From: Ovis canadensis
Taxonomy: Eukaryota; Chordata; Mammalia; Artiodactyla; Bovidae
Assembly: GCF_042477335.2 (NCBI RefSeq)
Contig: NC_091245.1
Span: 229,213,501 to 229,277,500 of the forward strand
Reading direction: 5' to 3'
DNA: 64,000 nt
Shown here: positions 1 to 11,029 of the stretch, piece after piece
Layout of the letters: each line of letters begins with the position of its first letter
How positions within the stretch are numbered: the first letter of the stretch is position 1
Translations under genes and position numbers: made by a program
The notes under the pieces: generated by a model
The model's input: the letters and a program-made list of their open reading frames with translations, nothing else
Told to the model about the DNA's origin: nothing
Database searches by the model: none

Positions 1-19
1 GAACCTCTAAACATTTTAT

Positions 20-297
20 AAATGAAAGAAGGCAGACACAAGAGGTCACATATTGTATGATTCCATTTATATGAAATATCCTAGAAAGGAATATTCCTAG
101 AGAGGGAATGCAGACCCAGGAGCAGGGGAGAGGGGGAAATTGGGAGGAACTGCTTAACAGGTACAAGATTTTCTCTGGAGGTGACAAAAATTTTTTGGAC
201 CTAGAGACAGTAGTTGCACAACATTGTGAATGCACTGTCACTTTAAAATGGTTAATTTTATGTTATAGTAATTTGACCTCAATTGAAAAATAAAGCA
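20..297 (+). mobile_element. L1 3' UTR remnant
   Basis: Reads like the common L1M 3' end: a G-rich stretch, 'ctgcttaacaggtacaag', 'gttgcacaacattgtgaatg', then 'ttaattttatgttat' and an AATAAA at the end. Highly diverged, non-coding. Confidence 0.65.
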
Positions 298-929
298 GTT
301 GAACAGATTTGTGTGGGTCTGTTTAATATATCACCTTCATATTATCACTTTAATTTTCTGCTTACCCACCTTATTGTTTAAAATATTCTCCTCTAAGTAT
401 TAAGTGTAATATTTGTATGTATTATTCAAAATTGTACACATGATGAAAGTGAGGAAAGGAGAGTTTTTATCTTCCTATTACTCTCTAAAGTTAGAGTATG
501 AATAACTAGCTTATCAAGATACTTAGACTTTTAGAATTTTATTTAATTTTGGGTTTCACACTAGTGAGAAATCTCCTGGCAGGCATTTCAAAAATACCCA
601 TAAACTGTCACCAGGAGCTACACTGGAATTAGACCGTCTTCATGGAGCCATGGGACACCCCAACCTCCCACTCACAGAAGGCTGAACCTATAACCGGTTT
701 CTTCACCAGCCAGGCAGGAGGCTAATTGGGCTGTACAGTTCCATCTCATGCCTGTGCTTGACAAACTGAAGAGCTCAATTGTCTTACCAAACCTACAATT
801 TGCTGACTTTGTGGATCTAATATGAAGATTGATTTTTGCTGCCTTATCCTTCTTCTTGATCTTACAGTGAGATAATAAAGAGAATCAGCTCATGCCAAAT
901 TCCTGCTTAAAATCTTCCACTCACCTCAG
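298..929. other. Intergenic, nothing recognised
   Basis: No gene, clear repeat family or tandem structure seen. ORFs are short and lack family features. Confidence 0.5.
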
Positions 930-1312
930 AATTAAGTCCATCACCCCAGCACATCACACAAGCTCCTAGGCTCTCCAGCCCGCTCTGGTCCCTTCTCCAA
1001 CTCTGTCTCCCAGTCTTTTATCACAATATTTCACTTCCAACACTTTGCCATATCCTCACTCGGCCCAGTGCCTTTGCATATGCTGTCACCCTTCAAGCTT
1101 GGCTCAGGATAAATCCTACCTGAGAAGTTCTCTGTGACTTGTCACAGTCATTTAGGGGTCTCACTGAATTACTCTCTTCTACAGTAAATCTTACCTGTGT
1201 TGTCAGTTCCTTATTGACTTGTCTTTCTCCCTCATGAGACTAAAGACAGATTGTGCCAGGAATATAGCAGGAGCTTAACAAATGTTTCCTAAATAAACAC
1301 ACTTATTAATTC
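930..1312 (+). mobile_element. L2 LINE 3' remnant
   Basis: Diverged L2 3' end: C/T-rich segment with 'gtgcctttgcatatgctgtc', later 'taaagacagattgtgccagg' and the L2-like tail 'gagcttaacaaatgtttcc'. Confidence 0.6.
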
Positions 1313-1382
1313 ATATAAGAGATACTTCTTGAACACCTGTAAAGTGCCAGATACTGTTTTCTACATGGTGATATAGTACTTT

Positions 1383-1590
1383 GGGCTTCCCAGGTGACTC
1401 ATCAATAAAGAATCCTCCTGAAATCCAGGAGATTAATATTCAGTGTCTAAATGAGGAAACCTCCCTGGAGAAGGAAGTGGCAACCTGCTCTAGTATTCTT
1501 GCCTGGAGTCCCATGGGCAGAAGAACCTGCTGGTTTCAGTCCATGGGGTCGCAAGAGTTGGACACAACTTAGCAACTAAACCACCACCAT
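1383..1590 (+). mobile_element. Bov-tA SINE
   Basis: tRNA-like head 'gggcttcccaggtgactc', BovA body with 'cctggagaaggaagtggc' and 'gtccatggggtcgcaagag', tail 'gttggacacaacttagcaac'. Older copy with many substitutions. The overlapping 63-aa ORF is SINE-derived. Confidence 0.9.
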
Positions 1591-1730
1591 CAGATAGCAG
1601 TTTGCAAGGCAGGCAAAAATCCCTTCTTTCTCGGACTTTACAATACAATTAAGGAAGGAGACAATAAATAAGTATTTGATAAAAATTTAGGTGGTGATAA
1701 GGTATATGAGAAACATCAAAGCAGAATGAA

Positions 1731-1752
1731 TGGGTGAATGAATGAATGAAGA
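1731..1752 (+). repeat. (GAAT)n microsatellite
   Basis: 'gaatgggtgaatgaatgaat' shows GAAT/TGAA units, imperfect at the start. Confidence 0.8.
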
Positions 1753-2066
1753 ATTTGGAGTTAGAAATCAGGCCATTCAGACTACTGCCATAGAAGTCAA
1801 TTGTATTGCTATAAATTCAAACTTGAAATTGCATGGATTTATTTTTCATTTGTACACATTTTATAAATATGTATAGATTGTCTTCTAGATGCCTAGGTCT
1901 AGGATACAGCCTAGCCATTGCTCTAGGTCTAGAATACAGCAGGACACAGAGTAATTTTTATTTCTGTCCTTGCAGAGCTTAAATGTGAGTGTTAATAAGT
2001 AAATATATAATATTATCAGAGGCTGGTAAGTGCTTTGAGGAAATAAAGCAAATGAAACGGCAAAGA

Positions 2067-2225
2067 GGACTCCCCTGGTGGTCCAGTGGTTAAGAATCCA
2101 CCCACCAATGCAGGGGACACAGGTTTGATCCGTGGCCTGGGAAGATGCCACATGCCACGGGGCAACTAAGCCCAGATGCCACAACTACTGAAGCCTGTGC
2201 ATCCTAGAACCCACGCTCCACAAAG
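2067..2225 (+). mobile_element. CHR-type cetartiodactyl SINE
   Basis: Contains 'cctggtggtccagtggttaa', 'gggacacaggtttgatccg', 'ccacatgccacggggcaac' and 'aactactgaagcc', the pattern of tRNA-derived CHR-1/CHR-2 SINEs. Confidence 0.85.
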
Positions 2226-2469
2226 AAATTTTTGAGTGTATATGGTGGGGCGGGATGGGTAATAGATATTTGAAATTATCAAGGAAGAATTCACAAAGAA
2301 AGCAGCATCACTGTAGAGAAATGAAGGAGGTGAGGGAGTGAGCCAAGTGGATAATCGCAAGATGAACACTGCAGATAGAAAGGGCAAAGGCCCCAAGGCA
2401 GGGATAAGGCCTCAAAACCTGAAACCTGCTCCTAATATACAGTAGAACTGTAAATAATAGCTGAGAGTA

Positions 2470-2600
2470 CACTAGACTGAGAGCCAAAGAGACCTAGGTA
2501 TGAGACCCAGGGACTCCACTTACTGGTTGTATGGCTTTAACCAAGTTTTTACTCTCAGGTCTCCAATTCTTCATTTGTACAGTTAATGCCTATCTGAAAG
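2470..2600 (+). mobile_element. MIR SINE remnant
   Basis: 'gagacctaggtatgagacc', 'ccacttactggttgtatgg' and 'accaagtttttactctcagg' match the MIR core order. Confidence 0.6.
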
Positions 2601-3012
2601 TGTGGTCATGCTACTCCAGTAGAATGATGGACTAAATTGACATAAGACAGATTAACAGGAGAAAAACAAATCTAATTTTGTAAGTACAAGAGCCCAATAA
2701 AAAATATGACTCAAAGAAGTGACCAAGGCAGGCAGCTTTCATACCTGCCCGGCAAGAAACCAGTAGTAAATTAGTAAAGAAGTAACAAGGCTTGATTACA
2801 TGTCATTCTTAGCCCTAAATTCTCTCCCTGTCTCTGATGATAAGGATGCCTTCTAGCTTCCTGGTACAGGGAGGGTCCCTTTCACATGGGAGATTTCTTG
2901 CTTTCAGGGGTACAAAGGAAGGTCAGAGTGTTTTTGCACCGAATGTTTCTTTGGTAACTTTAATTCAAAGTAATCAACACATCAAAATGGCATCTTTGGG
3001 TGTAGCATATTT

Positions 3013-3103
3013 TGCATGTGCTAAGTCACTTCAGTTGTGTCTGATTCTTTGCAACCCCATGGACTATAGCTCGCCAGGCTCCTCTGTCCATGGAATTATC
3101 CAG
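3013..3103 (-). mobile_element. Truncated Bov-A SINE
   Basis: Reverse-complement BovA: 'gctaagtcacttcagttgtg', 'gcaaccccatggactatagc', 'ctcctctgtccatgg'. The 5' part is missing. Confidence 0.85.
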
Positions 3104-3158
3104 CATATTCTACTTTCCTTCAATTCTGCTTTTTCAAAGGTTATGTAAGGCAGGCAAG

Positions 3159-3460
3159 TCAGTTCAGTTGCTCAGTCATGTCTGACTCTTTCTGACCCCA
3201 TGGATTGTAGCATACCAGGCTTCCCTGTCCATCACCAACTCCCAGAGCCTACTCAAACTCATGTCCATCGCATCAGAGATGCCATCCAAGCATCTTATCC
3301 ATTGTCATCCCCTTCTCCTCCCGCCTTCAATCTTTCCCAGCATGAGGGTCTTTTCAATGAGTCAGTTCTTTGCATCAGGTGGCCAAAATGTTGGAGTTTC
3401 AGCTTCAGCATCAGTCCTTCCAATAAATTTTCAGGACTGATTTCCTTTAGGATTGACTGT
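3159..3460 (-). mobile_element. BovB LINE 3' fragment with 8-bp TSD
   Basis: 302 bp of BovB 3' end in antisense: starts 'tcagttgctcagtcatgtc' and includes 'tcagttctttgcatcagg' and 'caggactgatttccttta'. Flanked by caggcaag at 3151-3158 and 3461-3468. A 5'-truncated retrotransposition. Confidence 0.92.
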
Positions 3461-3769
3461 CAGGCAAGGAGTATACCAAAATGTTAAAAGTGGTTGATGG
3501 GTGCTTTTTTTTTTTAACAGTCAATACTTACCTGTCCTGTGCTCCATCTCCTCAGAGCCAATCTGATAAACTGTGATAATGTGGTGCAGGAGGCTCAGTG
3601 CAGTGTGGTGTGGAAAGCTGCCTCTCCCACGGAAAATTGTTCTCTTACTACAGAGGCCTCCTGAAACCAATGCCTGAAGTCCAAGGTTCATCAAAAGGCC
3701 TGCAGCGCAGACAGTTTGAACGGAAGTAAGCTTTCGATTTCTCAGATCACATCCAGTAAGAACAGGGGT

Positions 3770-3888
3770 TTTAATTAGTATTTACTTAGATGCCAGACAT
3801 TGTACTAGTGTTTCTCACAGTCTCATTTAAACCCCCAACAGTCCTATAAGTTAGGTACTGGCATTTTCATTTTATGTATGAAGAAACT
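3770..3888 (+). mobile_element. MIR/L2-type remnant, left part (split by BovB)
   Basis: 'gtatttacttagatgccag', 'gtctcatttaaaccc', 'cattttatgtatgaagaaac'. The continuation, starting at 'aggtacagagaggtgaaat', lies at 4876-4960 beyond the BovB insertion. Confidence 0.65.
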
Positions 3889-3897
3889 AAGGTACAG
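3889..3897. repeat. TSD aaggtacag, left copy
   Basis: Perfect 9-bp copy of 4876-4884, bracketing the 3898-4875 BovB insertion. Confidence 0.9.
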
Positions 3898-4875
3898 TCA
3901 GTTCAGTTGCTCAGTTGTGTCCAGCTTTTTGCAACCCCATGGACTGCAGCACACCAGGCCTCCCTGTCCATCACCAACTCCTGGAGTCCACCCAAACCCA
4001 TGTCCTTTGAGTCGGTGATGCCATCCAACCATCTCATCCTCTGTTGTCCCCTTCTCCTCCTGCCTTCAATTTTTCCCAGCATCAGGGTCTTTTCAAATGA
4101 GTCAGTTCTTTGCATCAGTGGCCAAACTATTGAAGCTTCAGCTTCACTATCAGTCCTTCCAATGAATATTCAGGACTGATTTCCTTTAGGATGGACTGGT
4201 TTGATCTCCTTGAAGTCCAAGGGACTCTCAAGAGTCTCCTCCAACACCACAGTTCAAAAGAATCAATTCTTTGGTGCTGAGCGTTCTTTATAGTCCAATT
4301 CTCACATCTGTGGTTCAGCTGGTAAAGAATTCGCCTGCAAAGGAAGAGACGTGGATTTGATCCCTGGGTTGGGAAGATCCGCTGGAGAAGGGAAAGGCTA
4401 CCCACTCCAGTATTCTGGCCTGGAGAATTCCATGGACTACATAGTCCATGGCGTCGCAAAGAGTCGGACACTACTGAGCAACTTTCACATCCATACATGA
4501 CTACTGGAAAAACCATAGCTTTGACTAGACAGACCTTCAATGGCAAAGTAATGTCTCTGCTTTTTAATATGCTGTCTAGGTTTGTCATAGCTTTTTTTCC
4601 AAGGAGCAAGCATCTTTTAATCTCATGGCTGCAATCACCATCTGCAGTGATCTTGGAGCCCAAGAAAATAAAGTCTGTCACTGTTTCCATTGTTTTCCCA
4701 TCTATTTGCCATGAAATAATGGGACTGGATGCCATGATTTTCATTTTTTGAATGCTGAATTTTAAGCCAACTTTTTCACTCTCCTCTTTCATCACAGATG
4801 ACACCACCCTTCTGGCAGAAAGCGAAGAAGAATTAAAGAGCCTCTTGATGAAAGTGAAAGAAGAGAGTGAAATAA
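3898..4875 (-). mobile_element. BovB LINE, 5'-truncated and 5'-inverted
   Basis: 978 bp between 9-bp TSDs. From 3898 to about 4792 the BovB 3' part reads on the minus strand. From about 4794 to 4875 the adjoining RT segment (...DDTTLLAESEEE...) reads on the plus strand. About 16 nt of BovB around AAAGARGAGAGTGA occurs in both pieces. This is the signature of twin priming. A younger SINE sits inside at 4309-4484. The 280-aa minus ORF over this region is a BovB/SINE hybrid, not a host gene. Confidence 0.92.
4309..4484 (+). mobile_element. Bov-tA SINE nested in BovB
   Basis: Head 'tggttcagctggtaaagaa', 'gatttgatccctgggttggg', body 'gagaagggaaaggctaccc', tail 'gagtcggacactactgagc'. Flanked by tcacatc at 4302-4308 and 4485-4491; removing it rejoins BovB around 'ctcacatccatacatgac'. 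Confidence 0.92.
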
Positions 4876-4960
4876 AAGGTACAGAGAGGTGAAATAATTT
4901 CCTCAAGGGCACACAACTAACAAGAGATGGAGCAAGGATCCAAATGTAAATAATGACTCC
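4876..4960 (+). mobile_element. MIR/L2-type remnant, right part (split by BovB)
   Basis: Begins with the right TSD copy aaggtacag (4876-4884), then 'agaggtgaaataatttcc', 'caagggcacacaactaac', 'gatggagcaaggatcc', the expected continuation of the element that stops at 3888. Confidence 0.65.
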
Positions 4961-5099
4961 AGAGTCCACAGTGACTGCAATACTTGCCCACCCATTTTAA
5001 TGGAAGACAGAAAAAAAAAATCAATCCTATATATCTCCTCATCCTAGTGGTGAGGAGTTAGGCAGCAGAGGATCCAATAGAAAATTTCTGGACGAGGTC

Positions 5100-5250
5100 T
5101 GTAGGAACCCTCTGGGTCTAGCACTTTCTAGCTTTTTTAATTTTGGGCAAGTCATAACCCCTCCAAGTCTTGACTTTCTTACTCATTAAGGAAATAGTAT
5201 TCCTGGACTTTCAAGCCTCCCAGGATGGTTATAAAGATCAAAGGAGACAA
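5100..5250 (+). mobile_element. MIR SINE remnant
   Basis: 'ttttgggcaagtcataacc', 'ttgactttcttactcatt', 'ggttataaagatcaaagg' follow MIR order. Confidence 0.6.
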
Positions 5251-5680
5251 AACACATGAAAGTACTGTGGAAACTACCCAGTGCCATAAAAGTAAAAAAT
5301 ATTAGCCATAATGCTTTCAGCATGGAACTCTCAGAATGTTAAACCAACACCAGATTGCTCTGAGACGCTCCCCTAAGAGTCATTCTCAAGGAGTACATCA
5401 TATGACCCCACAGAAATTTTCTCCAGCTGTGGCCTGACAATAGTGATGTGCTATTTGGAACAAAGCCCCTGATTTGCCCCAAAGTGCAATGCTCTATGCA
5501 GTAACATCTACCCAGGACTAAAGGACAGAGGCAAGCTGAATAATGGCATTCATGCAATCCAAATCCCAACCTGGGAGGCCATTCAGAGAACTTACTGAGA
5601 TTCAAGCAGTAAGGTCTTTCTTGATTCACACAGCAGAACATAAGAGGCAAACAATAATGTTGCCCACCACATGCTAGGCC
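5251..5680. other. Intergenic, nothing recognised
   Basis: A 103-aa minus-strand ORF (5650-5339) is open here but shows no motif, signal peptide or family resemblance; probably chance. Confidence 0.5.
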
Positions 5681-5689
5681 CTGCCAGTG

Positions 5690-5825
5690 CTAGGCCCTTT
5701 AAAAACATCTTCTCTAAGCCTCACAGCATACCTGCTACTCTCCACATTTTACAGTTAAGAAAGCTGAGATTTCAGAGAGGTTAACGGGCTTGCCTACCAG
5801 GAGCCTAAAGGGATAAAGGGAAAAT
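5690..5825 (+). mobile_element. MIR/L2 remnant
   Basis: 'attttacagttaagaaagc', 'agagaggttaacgggcttgc' resemble the conserved MIR3/L2 segment. Confidence 0.5.
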
Positions 5826-6189
5826 TATGGTGACATAATTTTGTTCCTCCATTTCAGTTCCAGTAAAGTTATCTAAATTATTTTTTAGTTCAGTTCCTCA
5901 AAAATGAAAATAAATCAGATTAATTCATGGGTTTCTCTTGACATGTTAGGTGAGTAAAACAAACATTTATTAAAAATATTTTGTTATAACATATAATAGT
6001 ATTTTGAGACCAACATTTGACTGCCAGACTTATGAAAATCATGTAAATAGAAAATAATTTTGTCTAATTTCTCTCAAATAACAGGGAAAGCTTTTTCATT
6101 TTTAATTGAGAGAAATGAAAGGAATATTTACAAGTATGACCCATCCTTAATGTCAGTAATATATAAACTCATGTGATTCTACCAGTTTG

Positions 6190-6470
6190 TTTAACACATA
6201 AACAAATACCCCCCAAAAGAACAGACAGTTCACAAAGGAAGAAATATAAAATTTTTATCAAACATATAGAAGCTCACTAATAATGAAGTATATTCAAAGT
6301 AAAACGATACCTCACATCTTATATGCTGAATAGAGATTTTTAGATTTTTAATATTTAACGTTGGTAAGTGTACATTCTCATGCAGAACTGTTAGAACTGC
6401 ATATCAGCAGCTTTCTGGAAAGTGATTTGGGGAACTACGTATAAAGACCCTCAACAATATGTTCTTTGTC
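6190..6470 (+). mobile_element. L1 remnant
   Basis: Diverged L1 sequence ('gttcacaaaggaagaaatat', 'gtgtacattctcatgcag') that appears to resume near 6905, interrupted by an unidentified old repeat. Confidence 0.45.
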
Positions 6471-6900
6471 TATGGCAGCAAAAATGTGGCCATAAATTCC
6501 CTGTTTCTTCCCCTAGAAAATGATGTGGTCTACTTCACCCACCTCTGGAATCTGACCTGTGACTGCTTTGATCAACAGAGCATGCTGGAAGAGCCACAGT
6601 GCCAGTTTCAGGCCTAGCCTTCAAGAGGACTGGCAGTTTCCAGCTCCTTTGCCTCAGAAGCCAGTGGAGAAGCCCACACTGGAGGGGATCTTAGGCCCCA
6701 GCCAACAGTCAGAACCAATTTGTCAGGCATGTGAAAGTCACCTAGGAAGTGGATCCTCCAGCCCCAGCCAAGCCACTTCTGCCAGTTAACATGAAGAGCA
6801 AAGAAAAAATTTCCCCAAATTGCAAAATTGCAAGCAAATGAATGACTGCTGTTGTTTTAAGTGACTAGGTTTAAGTTTAGAGTATATGTTACACAGAATA
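6471..6900 (+). mobile_element. Old interspersed repeat, family uncertain
   Basis: 'gaatctgacctgtgactgc', 'agtggatcctccagcccc', 'tgttgttttaagtgactagg' resemble a common mammalian LTR-type repeat I cannot name. The 76-aa ORF inside shows no protein family. Confidence 0.4.
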
Positions 6901-7300
6901 AATATTGACCTGATATTGCTCCAGTAATTTTACTTCTAGAAATGTATCCTCAGGCACTAATCAGGAATGCAGATAAAGGCTTACACCCAGAATATTTCTT
7001 GCTGAGATACTTTGGAGAATCTTAATGTCTAAATTAGGAGAATGATTATGTAGGTCACAGAATAATCATTGTTAAAGTAATTTAAATGTTAGCAATATGG
7101 TATAGTAGTTATGATAGACTTTTAGGTGGAAAAAGTCATATAAAGAACTATGATAAAAAGAAAAAAAATTTAAAGTTAATATTGGTTATTTGGGGGCAAT
7201 AAAATTATGAGTGATTTTATTCCAACTTTCACATTTTTGTAGTAATGGCACAAAATAGAAAAATAAAAAACCTTAAAAATGAGGAAACTGTCAACTTACA
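6901..7300 (+). mobile_element. L1 remnant, probable continuation
   Basis: 'aattttacttctagaaatg' is typical of L1 3' regions; the remainder is A-rich and diverged. Confidence 0.4.
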
Positions 7301-7597
7301 AAATTTGTCCATAGATAAATAAATAAAGCTCCCTTTAAGCTACAGTTTCTAACTTTTTCATAAAATCATTGTACCAAGGCATTCAGCAATATTAATGTCA
7401 AATTATCTGCTATTATTCATAATTGACAGGCTGATAGTCAGCAGAGACAGACTTACTAGCAAATGACTTTGATAATCCATAACCTGGATGTAAAAATCCT
7501 GAAAAATTAAGCAGTCCTAATGATGTGGCAGAAAGTAAAATAATTGAAGAAAAACTTCAGAAAGATCAGATTAACATCACTGAAAGTCTATTACTTT

Positions 7598-7624
7598 CAT
7601 GGATCTAGCTTTCCTAGATCCATG
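7598..7624. repeat. Perfect 11-bp inverted repeat, 5-nt loop
   Basis: catggatctag (7598-7608), loop ctttc, ctagatccatg (7614-7624). No known element recognised around it. Confidence 0.9.
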
Positions 7625-7754
7625 TCACTTAATCCTCTCAATAGGCTTGTGAGGTAGGTGTTATTCCCATTGTATAGAGGAGGACCCCGTGGCCTTGATG
7701 GAACTTCCTTAACTAACTTTAAGTCCCAGCAACACCACTCATGAATATGAATCC

Positions 7755-7973
7755 CTGCCTGCTCAGTCGTTTCAGTTGTCTGACTCTTCACCACCCTTTG
7801 GACTGTAGCTGGCCAGGCTCCTCTGTCCATGGGGATTTTCTAGGCAAGAATACTGGAGTGGGTTGCCATTTCCTCCTCTTGGGGATTTACCCAACCCAGG
7901 GATCAAACTGGCATCTCTCCTGTCTTCTGCATTGGAGGTGGGTTCTTTACCACTAGCGCCACCTGGGGAGCCT
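7755..7973 (-). mobile_element. Bov-tA SINE
   Basis: Antisense copy: 'ctcctctgtccatgggg', 'tactggagtgggttgcc', 'cccagggatcaaactgg', head complement ending 'gccacctggggagcc'. Complete head and body. Confidence 0.92.
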
Positions 7974-8209
7974 CCAAATGAAGAGTCAGGAGTCAAGTTT
8001 AATGCACGTGGTTTTACCCCAGTACCAAGCCACTCCACTCCAAGTCAGGGTTCAACATTCTGACAGGATTAAAAAAAATAGTATTAAACATGCAAGCTTT
8101 CTGAAAAAGCCTTTCTTTCATTTCTAATTAAAATCTAATTGACTTTAGTAAGCTTCTTTTGCAGGCTTATTTTCTTCTTATAGAACTTGAAGTGATCCTA
8201 AAAAGGGCA

Positions 8210-8462
8210 ATTCCTGACATATATACACTACCTTGTGTAAAACAGATAACTAGTGGGAAGCAGCTGTATGACACAGGGAGCTCAGTTCAGTGCTCTGTGA
8301 CAACCTAGAGAGGTGGAATGGGGGTGGGAGTGGGAGGGAGACTCAAGAGGGAGGCGATATATGTATACCTACAGTCGATCATGCTGTTGTACAGCAGAAA
8401 CCAACAGAATATTGTAAAGCAGTTATCCTCCAATTAAGAATAAATTTTTTAAAAAAGAGAAT
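8210..8462 (+). mobile_element. Ruminant L1 3' end
   Basis: 'gtaaaacagataactagtgg', 'gctgttgtacagcagaaacc' and 'attgtaaagcagttatcctc' then 'aataaattttttaaa': 3' UTR of ruminant L1, 5'-truncated. Confidence 0.8.
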
Positions 8463-8859
8463 AAAAAAGTCAATGCCAATTTTGTAAGAAGTCTAGATAG
8501 CCTAGACTATTCTTGAGCAATTGGAAGGGGTTGAGGTAGGGGGACCGATAAAGCAGAGGTACTTGTGCTCTCTCTCATGGCATTTCTGCAAAGCCCTATC
8601 TTTAGCATGACTGAGGCTTTCAGGAAATTGGAATTTGGCTCTGCTCCTTGGTTTTATTCATATTTGTTGTATTCTGTTTCCAATAGGCCATTTCCATTTT
8701 GAGAGCCAAGATGTAAGGAATCAGTATCACAGAAGGGCCCCACAGGGCATTAGTTGGGATAAGGTGGAGAGCCAGATTTCAACCAGGCTCAGAGGGATTT
8801 TGTTTAAAGACAGAGGTTTGTTTTGTTTGTTGTTACTTAAAGAGTAACTAGTGAAAATA

Positions 8860-9030
8860 ACAGCTAAGATTTCCATAGTGTTTATACGCATCAACTTTGT
8901 GCTGTGCTCTTTGTATGTGAATATTATCCTACTTAATACTCATGACTCTAAGAAGTAAGCACTATTTTCATCTTCATTTTTCAGATGAAGATGTGAAGTC
9001 TCAGACTCCAGGTGGGTGGTGGTCAGGGTA
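8860..9030 (+). mobile_element. MIR/L2 remnant
   Basis: 'actatttcatc'-type core is present as 'gcactattttcatcttcatt' followed by 'cagatgaagatgtgaag'. Diverged. Confidence 0.45.
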
Positions 9031-9624
9031 TGAATTGTTTGCCTGATCTCATCAATCCATGTTCCTAACTGCCACATAGACTGCAGTAGTCAGGGCTGAA
9101 ATTTCAAAGAGAAGTCTGCTTCTTCACCCTCTGTCAGCTCCTGTGGGAATCCCAAGTATGAGCAACAAGAGAAGGGCCATACCCAGGAGAATGGAGAAAC
9201 GGGAGTCATAGTTGTGTAAGGCCAAGCTGGCGGGTAGTTTTTCCCAGAGCCAGGGCTCCTTGCCTCCTAGTTCCAGACTAAGGATTCTGAGTCTTCTTTA
9301 AAATGTACTTCTAGTCATTCATCATCCCCTATACCTAAAAGGATATAAGGTAGTTTACAGTGATAGACAAAATATAACAACATGAAGAAAGAAAGAGAAA
9401 TATGAGTGGTTAAGTATTCAATGGCTAGTATAGAATCAATGATCAGTGAGCATCACAGATCACAGATTCATTAGATTGAAATAAACCAGGGGCTCAAGAC
9501 AAGCACAACTAATGCCAATATTAAGATCAAGAAAAGACTTCCTCCTGAATGCAAAGTGGCACACTGCAGTGTAATGGGCAGTGCCATCTGCATCTCCAAA
9601 GGATTAAAAACCAGGCAGCAGAGC

Positions 9625-9810
9625 AGCGTGGCTGAGCATACAGACTCTGGAGCCAGACTGCCTGGTTCCACCACTTTCTAGCTGAGTAATCTTGGGCAAG
9701 CTGTCTAAGCTGTTTGTGCCTTAATTTCTTCACTTATAAATCGGGGCTGGGAAATATGGATGACTGAGATAATGGATGCAAAGCCTTTAGGACAGTGTCA
9801 GTCATGCAGG
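9625..9810 (+). mobile_element. MIR SINE
   Basis: Well-preserved order: 'gactctggagccagactgcc', 'tggttccaccactttctagc', 'tcttgggcaagctgtctaag', 'ttcttcacttataaatcgg', 'gagataatggatgcaaagc'. Confidence 0.88.
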
Positions 9811-9849
9811 AAGCACTGCATCTGTGTGCTGATACCATCAGCTTGGTTT

Positions 9850-10262
9850 GGAACACAACAGCCACTTCCCACCTCAGGACCCCTCTGTCCCCACTGCTCC
9901 CTCTGCCTGGTACAACTCTTCCCCCCATGGCTCACTCCTTTCTCTCCTTCAAGCTTTTGCTCTAATGTTGCTTTCTTGGTGGGGCCTTTCCAGACAACAA
10001 TATTTAAAACTGAAATACTTTCCCTAATTGTCTCCATCAAACCAGTGGCCTACAGCTCCTGCCCCAATTTATTTTTCTCCTTTTCATGAGCTCTTCTCAT
10101 GCTCAAATAACCAAAACAACTACTTAATTTCCTCTGCTTTTTGTCCATCTTCCATCACTAAATGAGGACAGGTTTCTGTTTTATTCAGTGCACTATTACC
10201 AACACCTACAACAGAGCATAACAGAGAGTAAACACTCCATAAACCTATGTTGAATGAATTAA
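9850..10262 (+). mobile_element. L2 LINE 3' end
   Basis: 'ccactgctccctctgcctgg', 'cactcctttctctccttcaa', 'gcttttgctctaatgttgc', later 'caaacctatgttgaatg'-like tail. Directly follows the MIR. The 109-aa ORF here is L2-derived. Confidence 0.8.
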
Positions 10263-10320
10263 CCAATGCATTCATCACTGTACAACCAGCTGCAAGGCCC
10301 CTTTGAAACACCTGTAAGGG

Positions 10321-10341
10321 CTATTCAGTCAGTCAGTCAGT
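10321..10341 (+). repeat. (TCAG)n short tandem repeat
   Basis: 'attcagtcagtcagtcagtc' gives about four TCAG units. Confidence 0.85.
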
Positions 10342-11020
10342 CAAAAAGTGAGCCTGTAAATTGTCTAGACTTTACAATCTGCTAATAATATTTTGAGAAA
10401 GACTCTGAAAGGCTTATAAAGTTTTATAGTGACAAAGGTAACTCCAGTGAAATTTCAGGTGATGTGTACTGTTTTATACTCTTGTAGTAAGTTTAGAATT
10501 AGTGACTAACAATGGAGAGTAAGAATAAAGCATTATTGGAATCAAATCATCACTCTGTCAGTTCTTAAGGGAGCCAGTCCAAATAAATCATAGGTTATAT
10601 TATCCAGTTCTCTTCTGACAGCAAAGCAAGGATGGGAAAGCCAGTTATTAATGATAATATCTTATTTCATGCCTCAGAGGAACTCAAAATTCCATGCTTC
10701 CTAACACAAAGACAAGTGTTAAGTGCAGAACTTGGGAAAAAACACATATGGAACTCCCACTTAGTACTAAAACTTACGTGCTGCACAGGCCTAAGTGCTG
10801 AGTGGCCATCTTTTCAATCAGGGAAAGGCAATCTAGCAGAATGGAAAACACACAACAGAAAGGGCAACAGATGCCAACAAGGTGAGTCAAGCTCCAAGTG
10901 AAGCTGGGAAACTCTCCTAGTCCCAAAGGTAGGTTAAGCTGTGTCATCCATATGTGGTAAAATGCCAACCTGCAAGTAGCAGCCATTGCTATACACCATT
11001 CTTAGGTCAAAGAAGAGTTT
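10342..11020. other. Intergenic, nothing recognised
   Basis: Short overlapping ORFs on both strands without a recognisable family; low-complexity runs absent. Confidence 0.5.
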
Positions 11021-11029
11021 GGAGTACTC

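Noticed and set aside
4127..4969. 280-aa minus-strand ORF, the longest in the window, as a gene
   Set aside because: It runs through BovB, a nested SINE and flanking MIR-like sequence; open by chance.
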